Assembly (NCBI GenBank): GCA_963931925.1
Contig: OZ007576.1
Span: 11,316,261 to 11,380,260, forward strand
Origin: Onchidella celtica
Lineage: Eukaryota > Mollusca > Gastropoda > Systellommatophora > Onchidiidae
Reading direction: 5' to 3'
Length of the DNA stretch: 64,000 bases
Shown: piece by piece, positions 20,501 to 32,082 of the stretch
How positions within the stretch are numbered: position 1 is the first letter of the stretch
How the letters are laid out: each line of letters starts with the position of its first letter
Made by a program: the position numbers and the translations under genes
The notes under the pieces: generated by a model
What the model was told of the DNA's origin: nothing
Databases searched by the model: none
Seen by the model: only the letters and a program-made list of their open reading frames with translations

Positions 20501-22110
20501 TCATTCCTGTAGTTTCTGATGGTTTTGGATGTTTAAACCGTTACGAATACATCATATTATTTGTTTGTGTTCCCAGGTAAACCTAATCCAACTGTTGTAT
20601 GTTACTGTGCTGTCGGATACAGATCATCTATTGTTGCCAAAAATCTGCAGGAATATTATCAAACAACTGGTATGAACTTTTACTGTTTTTTTTTTTCTTC
20701 TGAGTAAATGTTATTAGCCCTTGCATTTTACCAATGGATCTCTGCATCATGTCATCACTTTTTTTTTTTCCTGAATTGAGAATCTCAACTACAGCTCAGT
20801 CTCAGTAATCAATAAATGTAATGTTATGAGCAAAAGCATGAAATAAACTTTATGCAAATTAATTTTGGCTTTTATTTTCTGGTGGCAAAGATTCTGTTGC
20901 TGAGGGTTTTTTTTGTGTTTATTTTAATGGAAAACTGTTTTTCCTGTCAATTACTGAAGAAATTTTGCCACAAAAGCCTTTTACTTGGGGAAAGTACTCA
21001 GGAATGGAATGGTGGACTAAAAAAAAAAAAATATTTTCTTTCTGTGTGCGTACATCACCCATTACATATCACGATAACATCAAGAAAGTCAGCCAGCTGG
21101 AAATAAGTGAACTAACTAGGAAAGCTAAGGACAGGATTGGGTGGAGGAGATTTTGTCGTGACATCCACTGTAGCAGCTAACATCGATGACGATGAAGCCG
21201 ACAGGTGAGGTGACATCACTGTCACTTCCAGTCCAGACAGTTCAGTGGCAGTAGTATTTCAGCTAATCATGCCATCCAACTGAATATGTTTTTGTTTTTT
21301 TTTTCACTGGAGATTGAACTTATGTTGAGTATATATTCCAGCCGTTCCTTATGTTGAAGTTGATGAATCCTCCTTTTCTAAATTTTCTTCAGTATGAACT
21401 GAAACTTCTATGTCCAGATAATCAAATGTCACATTTCAGTTCTGATCCTGATAGAATTGACATATATTCTCAAATATTTTTCCTCTCTTTAACCTCCAAA
21501 TTCAGACCCTTCATTTGAAGTTCAGCATGTACCCCAGAACCATAAATGTGGATACTTTTATGTATCCTAGCTGTCCCATGCAACTCAAATCCCTAAATAC
21601 AATAATTAAGTTAGGGAATTTTCATGATGTGGAAATTCCTTTGAATCATAGAATCTAAAATCTGAAACCCAGGAGAGCTCTTTGTTTCTGGAGAGCCTCA
21701 GCATGATGCTGCTGTTAAATTTGATCCTGAGACATATAGGAATCCATGTACTTTGCGTATAATGACCCAAATCATAAATTCTCTTTAACTCTGAGAACCA
21801 GAGGATAACTGTGATGCTGCTCTTTTCTTTGTTGTTTTAGCCTTGAAGCATCTGTCTGAACAGCAGACTTTAATGATGGTGCACTTTTGGGCTTTTGAGA
21901 CTCACTTTGTATGTAATCTTGCCTTTATTTTTATTTGCAGGGAAAAAGCCAGTGCCAGAAATCTACAATTTGTCAGGTTCCATATTCCAATGGGCCAATG
22001 AGAGGAGATCTATGGTTGATGCAAATGGTAGACCAACTGTGTATGCACATCCTTACTCTGGCTTCTGGGGAAAATTACTGGATGCACAACTGAGGAAAAC
22101 TGAAGTGTAA
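17584..22110 (+). CDS. Single-domain rhodanese-like sulfurtransferase
   Basis: Four coding exons: 17584-17748 (the exon itself begins at 17569 after a TCTCCAG acceptor, so a 5' non-coding exon lies upstream), 18598-18712, 20577-20669 and 21941-22110. Phases agree throughout and give 180 residues. The domain starts near TVVMLDSRPEEEYAVSHLGGA (residues 51-71). The active-site loop is C-A-V-G-Y-R-S with the catalytic cysteine at 104, the Cys-x-x-Gly-x-Arg-Ser form seen in thiosulfate sulfurtransferases. The C-terminus carries EIYNLSGSIFQWANERR. Rhodaneses pass sulfane sulfur through a cysteine persulfide; the physiological substrate cannot be told from sequence. No targeting peptide is obvious. 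Introns 1 and 2 hold a LINE piece and a pogo-like element. ATTAAA at 22419-22424 is a possible poly(A) signal. Confidence 0.85.
18094..18368 (-). mobile_element. 3' fragment of an L2-like LINE in the rhodanese gene intron
   Basis: On the minus strand it reads GERAFSVCVPKMWNDL, then SLIQFKRKLKTALF and a stop, followed by a short 3' UTR and an (ATT)n tail at the left. This is the C-terminus typical of L2/CR1-group ORF2 and resembles the end of the large L2-like copy at 11.3 kb. ATGATA occurs at both edges (18092-18097 and 18363-18368), a possible short target repeat. The copy is severely 5'-truncated. Confidence 0.75.
18899..19720 (+). mobile_element. Non-autonomous pogo/Tigger-like element, copy 1
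   Basis: It begins CAGTGCAATCCTAATATCTT after a TA and ends near GGATAAGTGGATTGGACT, an imperfect inverted repeat of the start. Internal TGTCGA-rich motifs repeat near both ends. It matches the element at 45660-46438 in inverted orientation over nearly its whole length. The CAGT start and TA target are typical of pogo-type Tc1/mariner elements. The open frame at 19312-19773 is non-coding repeat. The right TA is not preserved. A poly(G) run lies at 19002-19017. Confidence 0.75.
19721..20576 (+). other. Rhodanese gene intron sequence; nothing recognised
   Basis: AT-rich intron ending in a TTTGTGTTCCCAG acceptor before the active-site exon. Confidence 0.4.
20670..21940 (+). other. Last intron of rhodanese gene; nothing recognised
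   Basis: GTATGA donor and TTATTTGCAG acceptor. It contains poly(T) and poly(A) runs only. Confidence 0.4.
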
Positions 22111-23239
22111 ACATTATTCATGCAAACAAATGCTTTTTATGTGATCACTGAATAATGAATTTGCTAAGTAGCCAGTGCTCCTGTGATGCCAGTTGTGAAT
22201 CACTCAAGAAAAAATTTTGTGTGAAATGTTATGGCTGACGTTTTTTTGTGGTGAAATGATTTGCTTAAGTCATAAAAGTAGCAGTGTCTTGTGCCATGGG
22301 CTGTATGGATGATAAGGAAAGAATTTGACATAGAAACACAGCCCAGTTCAGAAACCTGAACTTGGCAAAGTTGGAACACATTTCAAAGAGTGAAATGAAA
22401 GCAATATGAATGAATTGTATTAAACTTTACCCAAAAAATAGGACTTACATCATAAATGCACAATGAAAGATGTTTTAAATGAATCAAAAGGGAAAAGGAA
22501 AGACGAAACTTTACAAGCACATCTCTAGGCCAACACATTTATATATTTATATGTGTCATTTTCCGAGGTCGTTGTATTTTCTGGGAGGTTTACATTTTAA
22601 TAACTTCGTATGAAAATCCTGTTCTGGTTCACTGCTTCAGTTATTACTAAATTTACTAATGATAGTTCTTCAATTTTTCCAGCTCTATTAGCAGTGGATA
22701 TCTGGTAATTTCAGGAATTTTGAAGCACTTTTGCCATACAGATTTCAGATTTGTGTAAAGGACAGGGAAAGAGAATTTGGATCTTGAAAAGCAGCTGGTT
22801 CTGGTGTCCTTAGGGGGGGGGGGGGGGGGGAATTATAAAAATTTTGATCATTATTCAAAATGGGACCTTAAAACTGAGAATTTAAAACACGATGAGTAGA
22901 TTAAAGGATTGTTTATTTGTAGTCAGGGTATTTTGATTATGCTTACCTTGGCATTCAAACTTGCAATGCGTTTGCACAATTTGCTACTTGCACAAGATAT
23001 ATTTGGTGCAATTCAAAGTGTTTTCTACATTATTTTGTCCAGTTAAATTTTATGCAGGTAAATTACCAATATGCATGGAGCCAGTATTTGTACAAGGTTT
23101 GAAGATCATAATTGTAACTAGATATATTTTTTTCCTTTTACATATATATGTAGACAAGTGATCACTCAGAGCAAATTATTGTATGTACTTAGAGGCAAGT
23201 GTTAAAGATACATTTTTTAATCTTTTCTCTTGGTGCTAA
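22111..23239. other. 3' flank of rhodanese gene; poly(G) run
   Basis: AT-rich DNA with an 18-G run at 22813-22830. No gene is seen. Confidence 0.4.
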
Positions 23240-23681
23240 GATGTTTGAAGGGCAAAGAGCTGATTGGCAGAAGCCAGTGCAAAAGATACATTTTATACTT
23301 GTTTCATGCTATGATGTCTCAAGGGAAGAGGGCTGACTTTCCAGGTGGGTGTTGTTGTGGCTATTTGAAACCACTCTTCATTCATTCCTCCTTCTCCCTC
23401 CATGTTGATGTTTCCAGGAGTCTCTTGAATTACCAAAGAATATCCTGATTATTAATAATAGATGTTTGAAGGGCAAAGAGCTGATTGGCGGAAGCCAGTG
23501 CAAAAGATACACTGAAAACTTGTTTCATGCTATGATGTCTTAAGGGAAGAGGGGTGACTTTCCCGGTGGGTGTTGTTGTGGCTATTTGAAACCACTCTTC
23601 ATTCATTCCTCCTTCTCCGTCCATGTTGATGTTTCCAGGAGTCTCTTGAATTACCAAAGAATATCGTGATTATTAATAATT
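23240..23681. repeat. Tandem duplication, two copies of 221 bp
   Basis: The unit starts GATGTTTGAAGGGCAAAGAG at 23240 and again at 23461. The copies differ at only a handful of bases, so the duplication is recent. No coding function is seen. Confidence 0.9.
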
Positions 23682-24501
23682 ATCAGGGATTGCTTTGTTT
23701 TGTTTTTTTGTTGATATGTAACATAACAGTTGATATTAGTTGTATTAAATTATACAATTTTTATGTTGCTTTTCATTATTCCAATGTCCTTTAGAAAAAG
23801 AAAAATTAAATGGCAAAGAAAGGAGTGGAGCTCTGTGGTATGAGTTAGCAGAAAATGAAAATCCAATAGTATAGTATTAAGGACCACTACAGTATTTCAT
23901 GCGTCTTTATCACAGTGTTTATTACAATACAATGTTTCTTTTTCCGTCTTGACTGCAGGTAAAATGTCAAATGCTGATATCCTGTGTCCTGAAGATACTT
24001 CCTGTCTTTCAATCTTGAGTGATGAAAATTTGTAGATTGAATGTCAAGTGCTAATACAATGTTTCTGTTGTCCCCCAGACAGCGCATTTATGTATATATT
24101 TCAAAATTGACTCTGCATCTACGAATACCGCGCTAGTACATTTGTTGTCATTAATTTACACACATAATAAAATATGCCATTTTATTACTCTGTGGTACTG
24201 ACAAAAATCTGATTTAGCCATGTTTTACCATGCTCTTGAAGCAAATAAGTAATTTTTTGTGTATAATCTGTGTTAGGCAGTTTGTTTTTTTTTCAAATTA
24301 AAAAGTTACATGTTCAAATCAGAATAACTCTCTCTCTCTAGCACAATGTTCATTCTCTCTGTGTTTGTGAGGGAGAGAAAGGGATGAAACTGCAGTGGTG
24401 AAAGAGAAAAATTAAAAGCTTTTTTGAATTATGTGCCCAGCAGCTTGCAGTTTATGTATATTCAGTGATAAATTAACAGACTAAATTGTGTACATCAAAT
24501 C

Positions 24502-24744
24502 GAGGGGTGCCTGCACAAACATCGTAACTGGAAAATTTTGAATTTTGTTTTTTGGCTTATTCTGTTTCACCATGGTAAGTACTACATTTTGACATGATGG
24601 GAATTCCATTATCAAATTAATTGACCTAATTATTGATGAGGATTTAAAGGTCGCAACAGACATTTGATACTTCATGTCAAACTTTCAAATCGCTCTCCTG
24701 TAAAATTTGCAAAACTGGCAATAGTCTTTGCACGGGCACCCCTC
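24502..24744. mobile_element. Small inverted-repeat element (MITE-like), about 243 bp
   Basis: The ends read GAGGGGTGCC inward from both sides. The inverted similarity continues imperfectly for about 45 bp (TGCAAA, then GTAACTGGAAAATTTT against TTGCCAGTTTTGCAAATTTT). AAATC lies at 24497-24501 and, one base out, at 24746-24750, so the target repeat is uncertain. Confidence 0.5.
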
Positions 24745-24759
24745 AAAATCATTTTTGCT

Positions 24760-27093
24760 GATTTTTTTGTTGAGATAGCCATCTTGCTCAGTTGCATAAT
24801 GATTTCAAAATAAATGAGTGTTGCATAAAAATCTTCTTTGTTTTTTGTCATTTATAGGTATGTGTGTGTGTGTATTTTCGGGACTCAGATTTAATTTATT
24901 CTATACTGTACAGTAAACACAGCATTACATGTCTGTTTTGTCACAAGTAACACAGCAGCTCATTTTGACATATTTAGGGGAGTTCTCACAAGAAGAAGTT
25001 CTTCAATATGGTTCTGTTACAATTTTTCCCATACGTCACCACATGAACTATGAAGCACAAGTTGATAACACATACAGTTTCTGGCCCCACACAATTATCA
25101 TGTTGAAATATATTGGGAATTTCCATTGTGCAAGGATGCCCCACATCATTTGCTGCATCAGTCGCACCATCCAAAACTAGAAAAAGCTTCATAACTATAT
25201 GAAATAAATTAAGATCATGGCTTGTAATACAGTCCACCAGTTCTAGATTGGATAAGTTTGTTCATAAATAATAAGCAGCGAATTTCATGAGTGACATTCA
25301 CCAAAAGACTTCAGCTATGCTACTGTTAACATATAGCTATTGTGAAGAACAAATCAATTCCCATTTCCACAATAAAAGTGCACCATAAAAGATTTTTGGA
25401 TTATTTTTTTTTTAGAACAATCTCTTTTCAGATGAAAGTTTTGTCAAGGTATGTTAGTTGTGTATCTGTGTATGGGTTGAAAAGGGGGGGGGGGGCATAT
25501 CACGGCTGATGCAGATGAGAGAGTGCTGCAGAAATGACTATGGATTTTGTAGGATTTGGACCTTGGATTTCTCGCACCCGGATCAACTGCTCCATAAAAA
25601 CTTCCCAACTCTTCCCACGAAATACTTGATACAGGTGTGTTGGCTCTCTAGGACCTGGCTCTTTTAATTTTGTTATTTATTATTTTACTTATGTGGCCAT
25701 TGTTCTGTTATTTCCACATTCACAAATTTCGGAAAGATTAATGCCCTGGAAAGATGTAAAAATGAACTGAGTTGTTATTACCTGAGCTCTTCTCTTTATC
25801 ATTAACATGGAAATTGTACACCCTTATAGACTTGACAAGGTTCTGAGAGAACTAATGCATCCCATCTGTTCAATTTGTAACAGATTCATTGCTTGATGCC
25901 GTTTTTTTTTTTTTTACTCATGTTCTCCTAGAACAGCAGAGAGCTTAGTTTGCCGCTCTAAATAAACCTTATCATAAATCAATGCCCTGGAAACGTTTCA
26001 GATGGTGGTCTTCTTTGGGATGTTTTGTCACTCATCCCTTCCATGAACGTAGGACTAACCGTCCATCAATTTTGGGGACCCTCTCCCTCTTCATGTGCAC
26101 GTTTCATACGCTTGGCTTCAATTCACACCCCCCCCCCCCCCGACTCCAAATGCGAGGGTACGGCCCGAGACTCAATACGGCCAATAAATTGTTGACTGTC
26201 GATAATAAGGCCTTGATATTCTGAAATTATAAACGACATTATGCACTGACTACAACTGTATTTGATTGTTTCATTTGACACGTAGCCTATATTTGGATAT
26301 AATCCTAAATCTCATTTGAATGAAAAAATATAAATCCATGTAATACTAAAACTTTTCATTCATTACCATGGAGCTCCATGTTCATTACCGAAACTGAAAA
26401 ACGTATGTAAGCTTACAGAATCTCCCTCCCTCCATGTACGCTTTTAATACCCTGCAGGTACCTCCCAATTTCCCTGCGTACGTTTTTTTGTTCTTTTCTT
26501 TTTTTTTACTTTCAGCTTCGGCTGAACATTGACTGTCCTACCGCTTCCGTGCGCTTCTCCGATAGCCGTGCGAATATACATGCCGTGAAACTTAATGATA
26601 TAAACTGCTGTGAACTACAATAATTGTATAAATTCCGCGAATTTTGGGGACAAGTTGAGTCAATGAGTGTAACATCGGATTCATTCAAATAAAAAATCGG
26701 TAATTTCGGACTTTTTATAACTTTGTAACATTTTTATTCGAGCGATTCACCATTGGATTTAATGATTCTACGGCAACCGAACTCCCATCCAATGTAGAGT
26801 GGGCTGTGTGTGTGTGTGGGGGGGGGGGGGGAGTACATGTACGGTAGGACTTAACGACTTACGATAAATCTTCTCAACTTCTATTTATTAGAACTGCGTT
26901 ACAGTGACAAATTCCTGCAAAGGTTATGTGTTTGCTTTTCCAATTACTACACAAATTAGCACAGACCTTTAAAAACCTTAGTGTATCACCCCATTGTTAA
27001 ATTTTACTTTTAGAACTGAGCTAAATGTTGGAACGTTATTTAGATCCATGTAGCATTCCATGATACGTTAATAACATTTGCAGTATTTTGCAG
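24760..27093. other. Intergenic/5' flank of DCTPP1; no further gene supported
   Basis: Contains G- or C-runs at about 25486, 26130 and 26818. The 5' non-coding exon of DCTPP1 probably lies here but could not be placed. Confidence 0.35.
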
Positions 27094-27117
27094 GTTTCCA
27101 CTATCTACCAGAACGCC

Positions 27118-30100
27118 ATGTCAGAGAAAGCCATACAGACAAATGTTTCAAGACCAGAGGAAAAACATGAAGGCACTACTGACAACAGTGAAACCAGATC
27201 AGAAAAGATGATGGAAAACCCCAGTGCTAATGCCAATGGTGTGGAAAAGGATGGCAATGACTCATTTTGCTTCAGTAATACAAGCCTTGAGGATCTGTAA
27301 GTTTTGATATATATGCCCCAAATACATGAATTGATAAACATTTATATTTTTGTTAATGAAGACAGTGCACAAAGTTTCAGTCACAGGATCTACTGCCTAT
27401 GAGTGGCTCTATTGTTAATAGCTGTCAAGATTTGACTGATTTTTATGTGAACATATGACAGCAGAACTTGTCTGAGTGATATTGGTTTAAATGCGCTATG
27501 TTTAACTTGGGAACAGTCACCAAATGTGGGAGTTTGATCCAGTAGATTGCAACATGATTGTACTTGTTCTAAAGTCTTGTGGTACATGGTGACTAAATGT
27601 CTGTGAGTATATTTATCATCATGACACATAATATAAAGTGATTCACTACCATTTTGTAATGAAGGCTCTGGGCCGATATTCTTGGGTATTGTGAACCTAC
27701 CTTATCACATCTGTATGCACCTGGGGAGATCTAGGGTAGATGAACAAAAAAACTAAATGAAAATTATATGCATAATTGCAACTAAAAATGTCTTTTCGAG
27801 TAGATAGGACAGCTCTGGAATCAGAATGCCAATATGCTTGGACTCAGAGTTCAAATGATAATTGTGGATTGTGTAATATAAAATAAAAATGTTTAGTGCA
27901 GCTGGGCTTAGACCCTTAACAATACTCGCGATCATTGAGCTCTTTGACCTGCAAGGGTTAAATCAGTGAATCCGTTACCTTGGCACTATTGTGCTTTCCT
28001 CTAACTTATGTACTTGCTTAGAATTTTATGTTCTTGTCATGTTTTGACCGACTACTATCGCACAGAAGCAGTTTTTAAGATTTGATCTTTGAGAATCAAG
28101 AATTATGGGGCTAAATCCTATTGATTTGATCTTAGTGTATTAAATTTTATACATTATTTGAAATTAATTCAGCACCACAGATGCCAGCTTGATCATGAAT
28201 GATGAGATTTTGAAAAGATAAATTTGTATCATAAATAATGGTACGTAATATAAAGTGATTCACTACCATTTTGTAATGAAATACATTTCATTCAATTTGT
28301 GAAGTTTTGAAAAGAAGCTGCATTTCAAGTGTTATTTTAACATTTTTTATTACCAATTTACAGGAGAAAACTAAATGAGCAGTTCATCAAGGAACGTAAC
28401 TGGCATCAGTTTCATAGTCCTCGTAATGTCCTTTTGGCACTAGTTGGAGAAGTTGGTGAGCTGGCTGAAATTTTGTAAGTAATTGATAAATTTTTCAATG
28501 TAAAAATGTAATTTAGCAGTGTTCAACTCGCTTACAGTCACAACAATCATATACCACAGTTCATATTTCTGACATACAAAAAAATTACAATTATCACTGC
28601 AACTTCTTCAATCTCATCTGTGAAATATTTTCTTTGGGAAAAATATCCATTTGCAGATGAAATTTTCAAGCCAAAATTCTCTTTTTTTTTTTTGAATCAG
28701 TATTTTTCTACTGTTATTCTTTGCTGCACTAAAATAGTGAATTCGCCAGCAATGATTGAGTCAAGTGAAAAAATATTTTTGAAAAATCACGCAACCTCAC
28801 AGTATCAGAAATTGCATGTGTTGCCTAATAATAATAGGTAGTCCAAACTGATTTTTACTTTTTCTCACAACTCACCAGTTATTGTCTAATCTGATGGAGC
28901 TTGCTTTTCAAAGAATTTTGATACCAAATTTGTCATTCTGGCTTGAAGGGTTTGAAAGTTATGGCATTTTCAAAAGTGAAAAAAAACATCTTGAATTTGC
29001 TACCTTTTGCAAATTGCACAGTAGTCCATTCAATGAATATTTATTGAGTCAGGGCATTAAAAATGATCAGTTTGCAAGTCAAGAGGGTGTACATTGCACT
29101 CAATGTTTTTTGAGGGATACAAAATAGTACAAGCATCTCATTTTACTTTTTTTAGTCATCAAACTTCGTCCGATGTCAATTTTGTGTGAACTCTTACAAC
29201 TACAAGGAAGACAAAAATAATGTTGTTTTTTTTTAATTGAAAAGGATGTCAACCGTGTTGCCATTGACTTAGCACTGAGTGTCACAAAAAAGTGATGAAA
29301 TTAAGCATTGAATGGGTCTATAAAAACAGTCGGCGCTTTGCGCCGAAACATGCCGTAATTCTAATTTTGGCACACTCTGAAAAAACAAAGGCTGAGGTTC
29401 ATTTGTGTATAATTTTGATCCTGATCCGCCAGTTTCTCGATCAACAAACTTTTCAACAAACGATTTTTAAAAGAATTTCAACTTAAAACAGGATGAAAAA
29501 TACATTGAATTAAATCTTATTTATCTGGCTTTCTGTGTGAGCTATTTTCAAACACGTGCGCTACATTGGTGCGACGCTCCCTGATCCTTTGTTATGGGGG
29601 AGTCAAATCTGTATGTGCGGCTCAGGGCGAAAACGGCAAGACTGTGTCTTGTTCAAGCAATAAAAACACATGGCTACACACATTGATTAAACAATGCAAA
29701 AGAGAATATACTTTGACAGAGGAAGAATTGAACTTTAATTTGATGTAGGATACATGCCATTTTACAAAAACACACAGCAGTAGTAGCCTTGTATAGTTGT
29801 AATGATGGCGTAAAATTATGCCAAAAAACGTTCTTTCGCCCCTTCAGCGGGGCAGTTTGGACTACCTACTATTAATTGTGATGTCATATTAATTTTGAAT
29901 AATCATCATCTTAGCAGGTGCAATATCAAACCTGCTAAAAAATTGTCCAATTTGAGGGTGACCCCATTAATATTTTTAATGTGCCAAGTATGTAGATAAA
30001 TCAGTATTTCAGGTGTTGCTTATATTATTTGAACATGCTAAAGCGCCCGTTCTATGAATGGTACTATGGACATATTTTGACATAATCTGGGCAGGCCTAG

Positions 30101-32025
30101 GCCTTGCCTAGAGATAAACCTGACTCCATCCTCCTTCTCCCCCACCCCCCCCCCCTCCCCAAGAAATTTCTCCTATCCATGCCATCTCTTTCCCTCCCCC
30201 CCCCCCTTTTCTCCTCAACACCCATCCCTCTCATCTATCTCCCCTTCCCCCTCCCTCTTTCCCTGATACATGCTGTAATGCCAGATGTGCTTAGAAGTTG
30301 TAGTTTCCCCAACCTTAGTCGACTGACAAAGCTGTTACAATTTTCAAATGGCGCTGCAAAATAGCAACTTTTTGAAACAACCTGAACACATTTTATATAT
30401 ACTTCGTTCAACAATCATTTTTCGTGTGCTACACAACACACACTGATGAGCGCATGTCTTGTTTACTTTCAAGCAGGCCACGCTCAAAGGAAATGGTATA
30501 TTCGATACTGTGTATCAGTTTTGCTCGCGCCCAGTAAAGAGGTTGCGGAATCGTCATCCATAACAATCATATAAACATACATCACGGCCTCCATGCAGCT
30601 AGACAGGATAAAAAACAGTAGGCCTATGCCTAGATATACCAAAATTGTGAGTGTCTCGCTTTAAAGGCCATGAAATGTTTAGACGTCATGCAGAAGTTTG
30701 CACAAAATGACAGCCTTCGATACTGAATATCGATTGCTACACCCATACGCAACACTCTAACAATCATAAAAACTACACCAAGAATTTAGTCTGGGTTTAA
30801 ACGCTGAGGCATTTCACAGTTTTTAAAAAAATAAAAGAAATGATGAAATGCAAAAACTAAGCTAGCCAGGGTACTTGGCAGTATCAAAAACGGTAGTATG
30901 CAAATTTTCAAGTGTCTAGCTTGAATGGCTATGAAATGCATAAGCGTCAAAGACAGTTTACCCCCTGCTCTCATTATTATAACATTACTGTGCAAGGTGA
31001 TGGCACTTCAGTAAAATTAGATGAAGCCAGCGATTTTTACTTTGTCTTTGGAAAGCTAGTCAGTGTTGCTAGCTTACAAGAAAAGTTGGATGAAATGACG
31101 TTCACTCACACTGCCTACGTTTTTAAAATCAGGGATTCAGTCAGACTGGAGAAGTTACTTTGTTCTGATATGGTTTTGGTGAGGGTACTTTGTGTTTAAC
31201 AGATTTTATTAGTCAGTCTTGGATACACTTTTTTGCCTAACACAGATTAAGTGGTCACCCCATTATAGAGGAAATGAATTTTCTATGTAAGATTTGCTGA
31301 TTTTGCGATTATTTTCATTTTTCGTTTCCATTTCAGCCAGTGGAAAGGAGAGGTTTCAGAAGGTTTACCAGGTTTGTTAACATTTTTGTCAAAATCAGTT
31401 TTATGCATGTACAGCAATAAAATTAAATTTGTAGAGCAGCTCTTGAGCCAAGAACCAATGGTCTGGTAGGCAAATTAATACTCTTTATTGGTCATGGATT
31501 TTTAAAAATGTTTTTTATTTTGGTATTATCAGTGAAATCAGTAAGATAAACATAGTCAAAAATCATGAATGAATATTCTGTGCTTGTCATTTTGGTGAAA
31601 GCCATGACTTAACTTCATTTACAATTCGCGTCGGCCTAAGTTCCAGGATTTTTAGTTCCCTCCAGAGCATATAATTGTTATTTTTGTTGATAACTTTCAA
31701 CATACAGGAAATTACTGGCCAGAAGGCCAAAAAAACTTATTATGACAACTGCTTCATATTGTCATATATGCACCTAACATGTTGATGTATGGTTTGAATT
31801 GTAATTTAGGCATTTTTGTCCCCTTTATTATCAGAACTGAGCCAGGCTGAGAGAGATCATGTTGGGCAGGAACTGAGTGATGTTCTAATCTACCTCATTG
31901 ATTTGGCATGTAGATGTAAAATTGACTTGCCAAAGGCTGTTGCCAGCAAGATGGCTGCCAATGCCCTCAAATATCCAGTGGAGAAAGCTTATGGTCGAGC
32001 AAATAAATATACTGATTATAAATAA
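27118..32025 (+). CDS. DCTPP1: dCTP pyrophosphatase 1 (all-alpha NTP pyrophosphatase, MazG-like)
   Basis: Coding exons 27118-27296, 28364-28474, 31337-31371 and 31835-32025 give 171 residues. The first begins within an exon whose acceptor ends at 27093, implying an upstream non-coding exon. The N-terminal 50 residues are acidic, polar and probably disordered. The fold starts at FCFSNTSLEDLRRKL and includes ERNWHQFHSPRNVLLALVGE and then FQWKGE. The metal-binding acidic residues of the family are at Glu89 and Glu92 (GEVGELAE) and Glu121 and Asp124 (QELSDVLIYL). The enzyme hydrolyses dCTP and modified dCTPs such as 5-methyl- or halogenated dCTP to the monophosphate plus pyrophosphate, protecting DNA from misincorporation. 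It lacks the long C-terminal tail of the human protein, ending NKYTDYK. Intron 2 holds a 1-kb DNA element. Confidence 0.95.
28837..29866. mobile_element. 1.03-kb TA-flanked inverted-repeat DNA element in a DCTPP1 intron
   Basis: A perfect 14-bp terminal inverted repeat (GGTAGTCCAAACTG at 28837-28850, its complement at 29853-29866) is flanked by TA on both sides. No transposase is seen, so the element is non-autonomous. A GC hairpin (CGGCGCTTTGCGCCG) lies at about 29331. Family is unassigned; a Tc1/mariner-type or other TA-targeting transposase is likely. Confidence 0.6.
30130..30270. repeat. Polypyrimidine (C/T-rich) tract
   Basis: Dense CCTCCC/CCCCC sequence in DCTPP1 intron 2; low complexity. 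The 86-codon open frame across it is Pro/Leu/Ser composition only. Confidence 0.7.
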
Positions 32026-32076
32026 GTAAATATATATTTGCTTTTATGATTATGTTGACTTGTTGTTAAGGGACAC

Positions 32077-32082
32077 AATAAA
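32077..32082 (+). terminator. Poly(A) signal of DCTPP1
   Basis: AATAAA lies 52 bases after the stop codon and is followed by a T-rich stretch, a normal arrangement for 3' end formation. Confidence 0.6.

Noticed and set aside
27753-27935. Short minus-strand frames within DCTPP1 introns
   Set aside because: No similarity or splice context; at chance length for AT-rich DNA.
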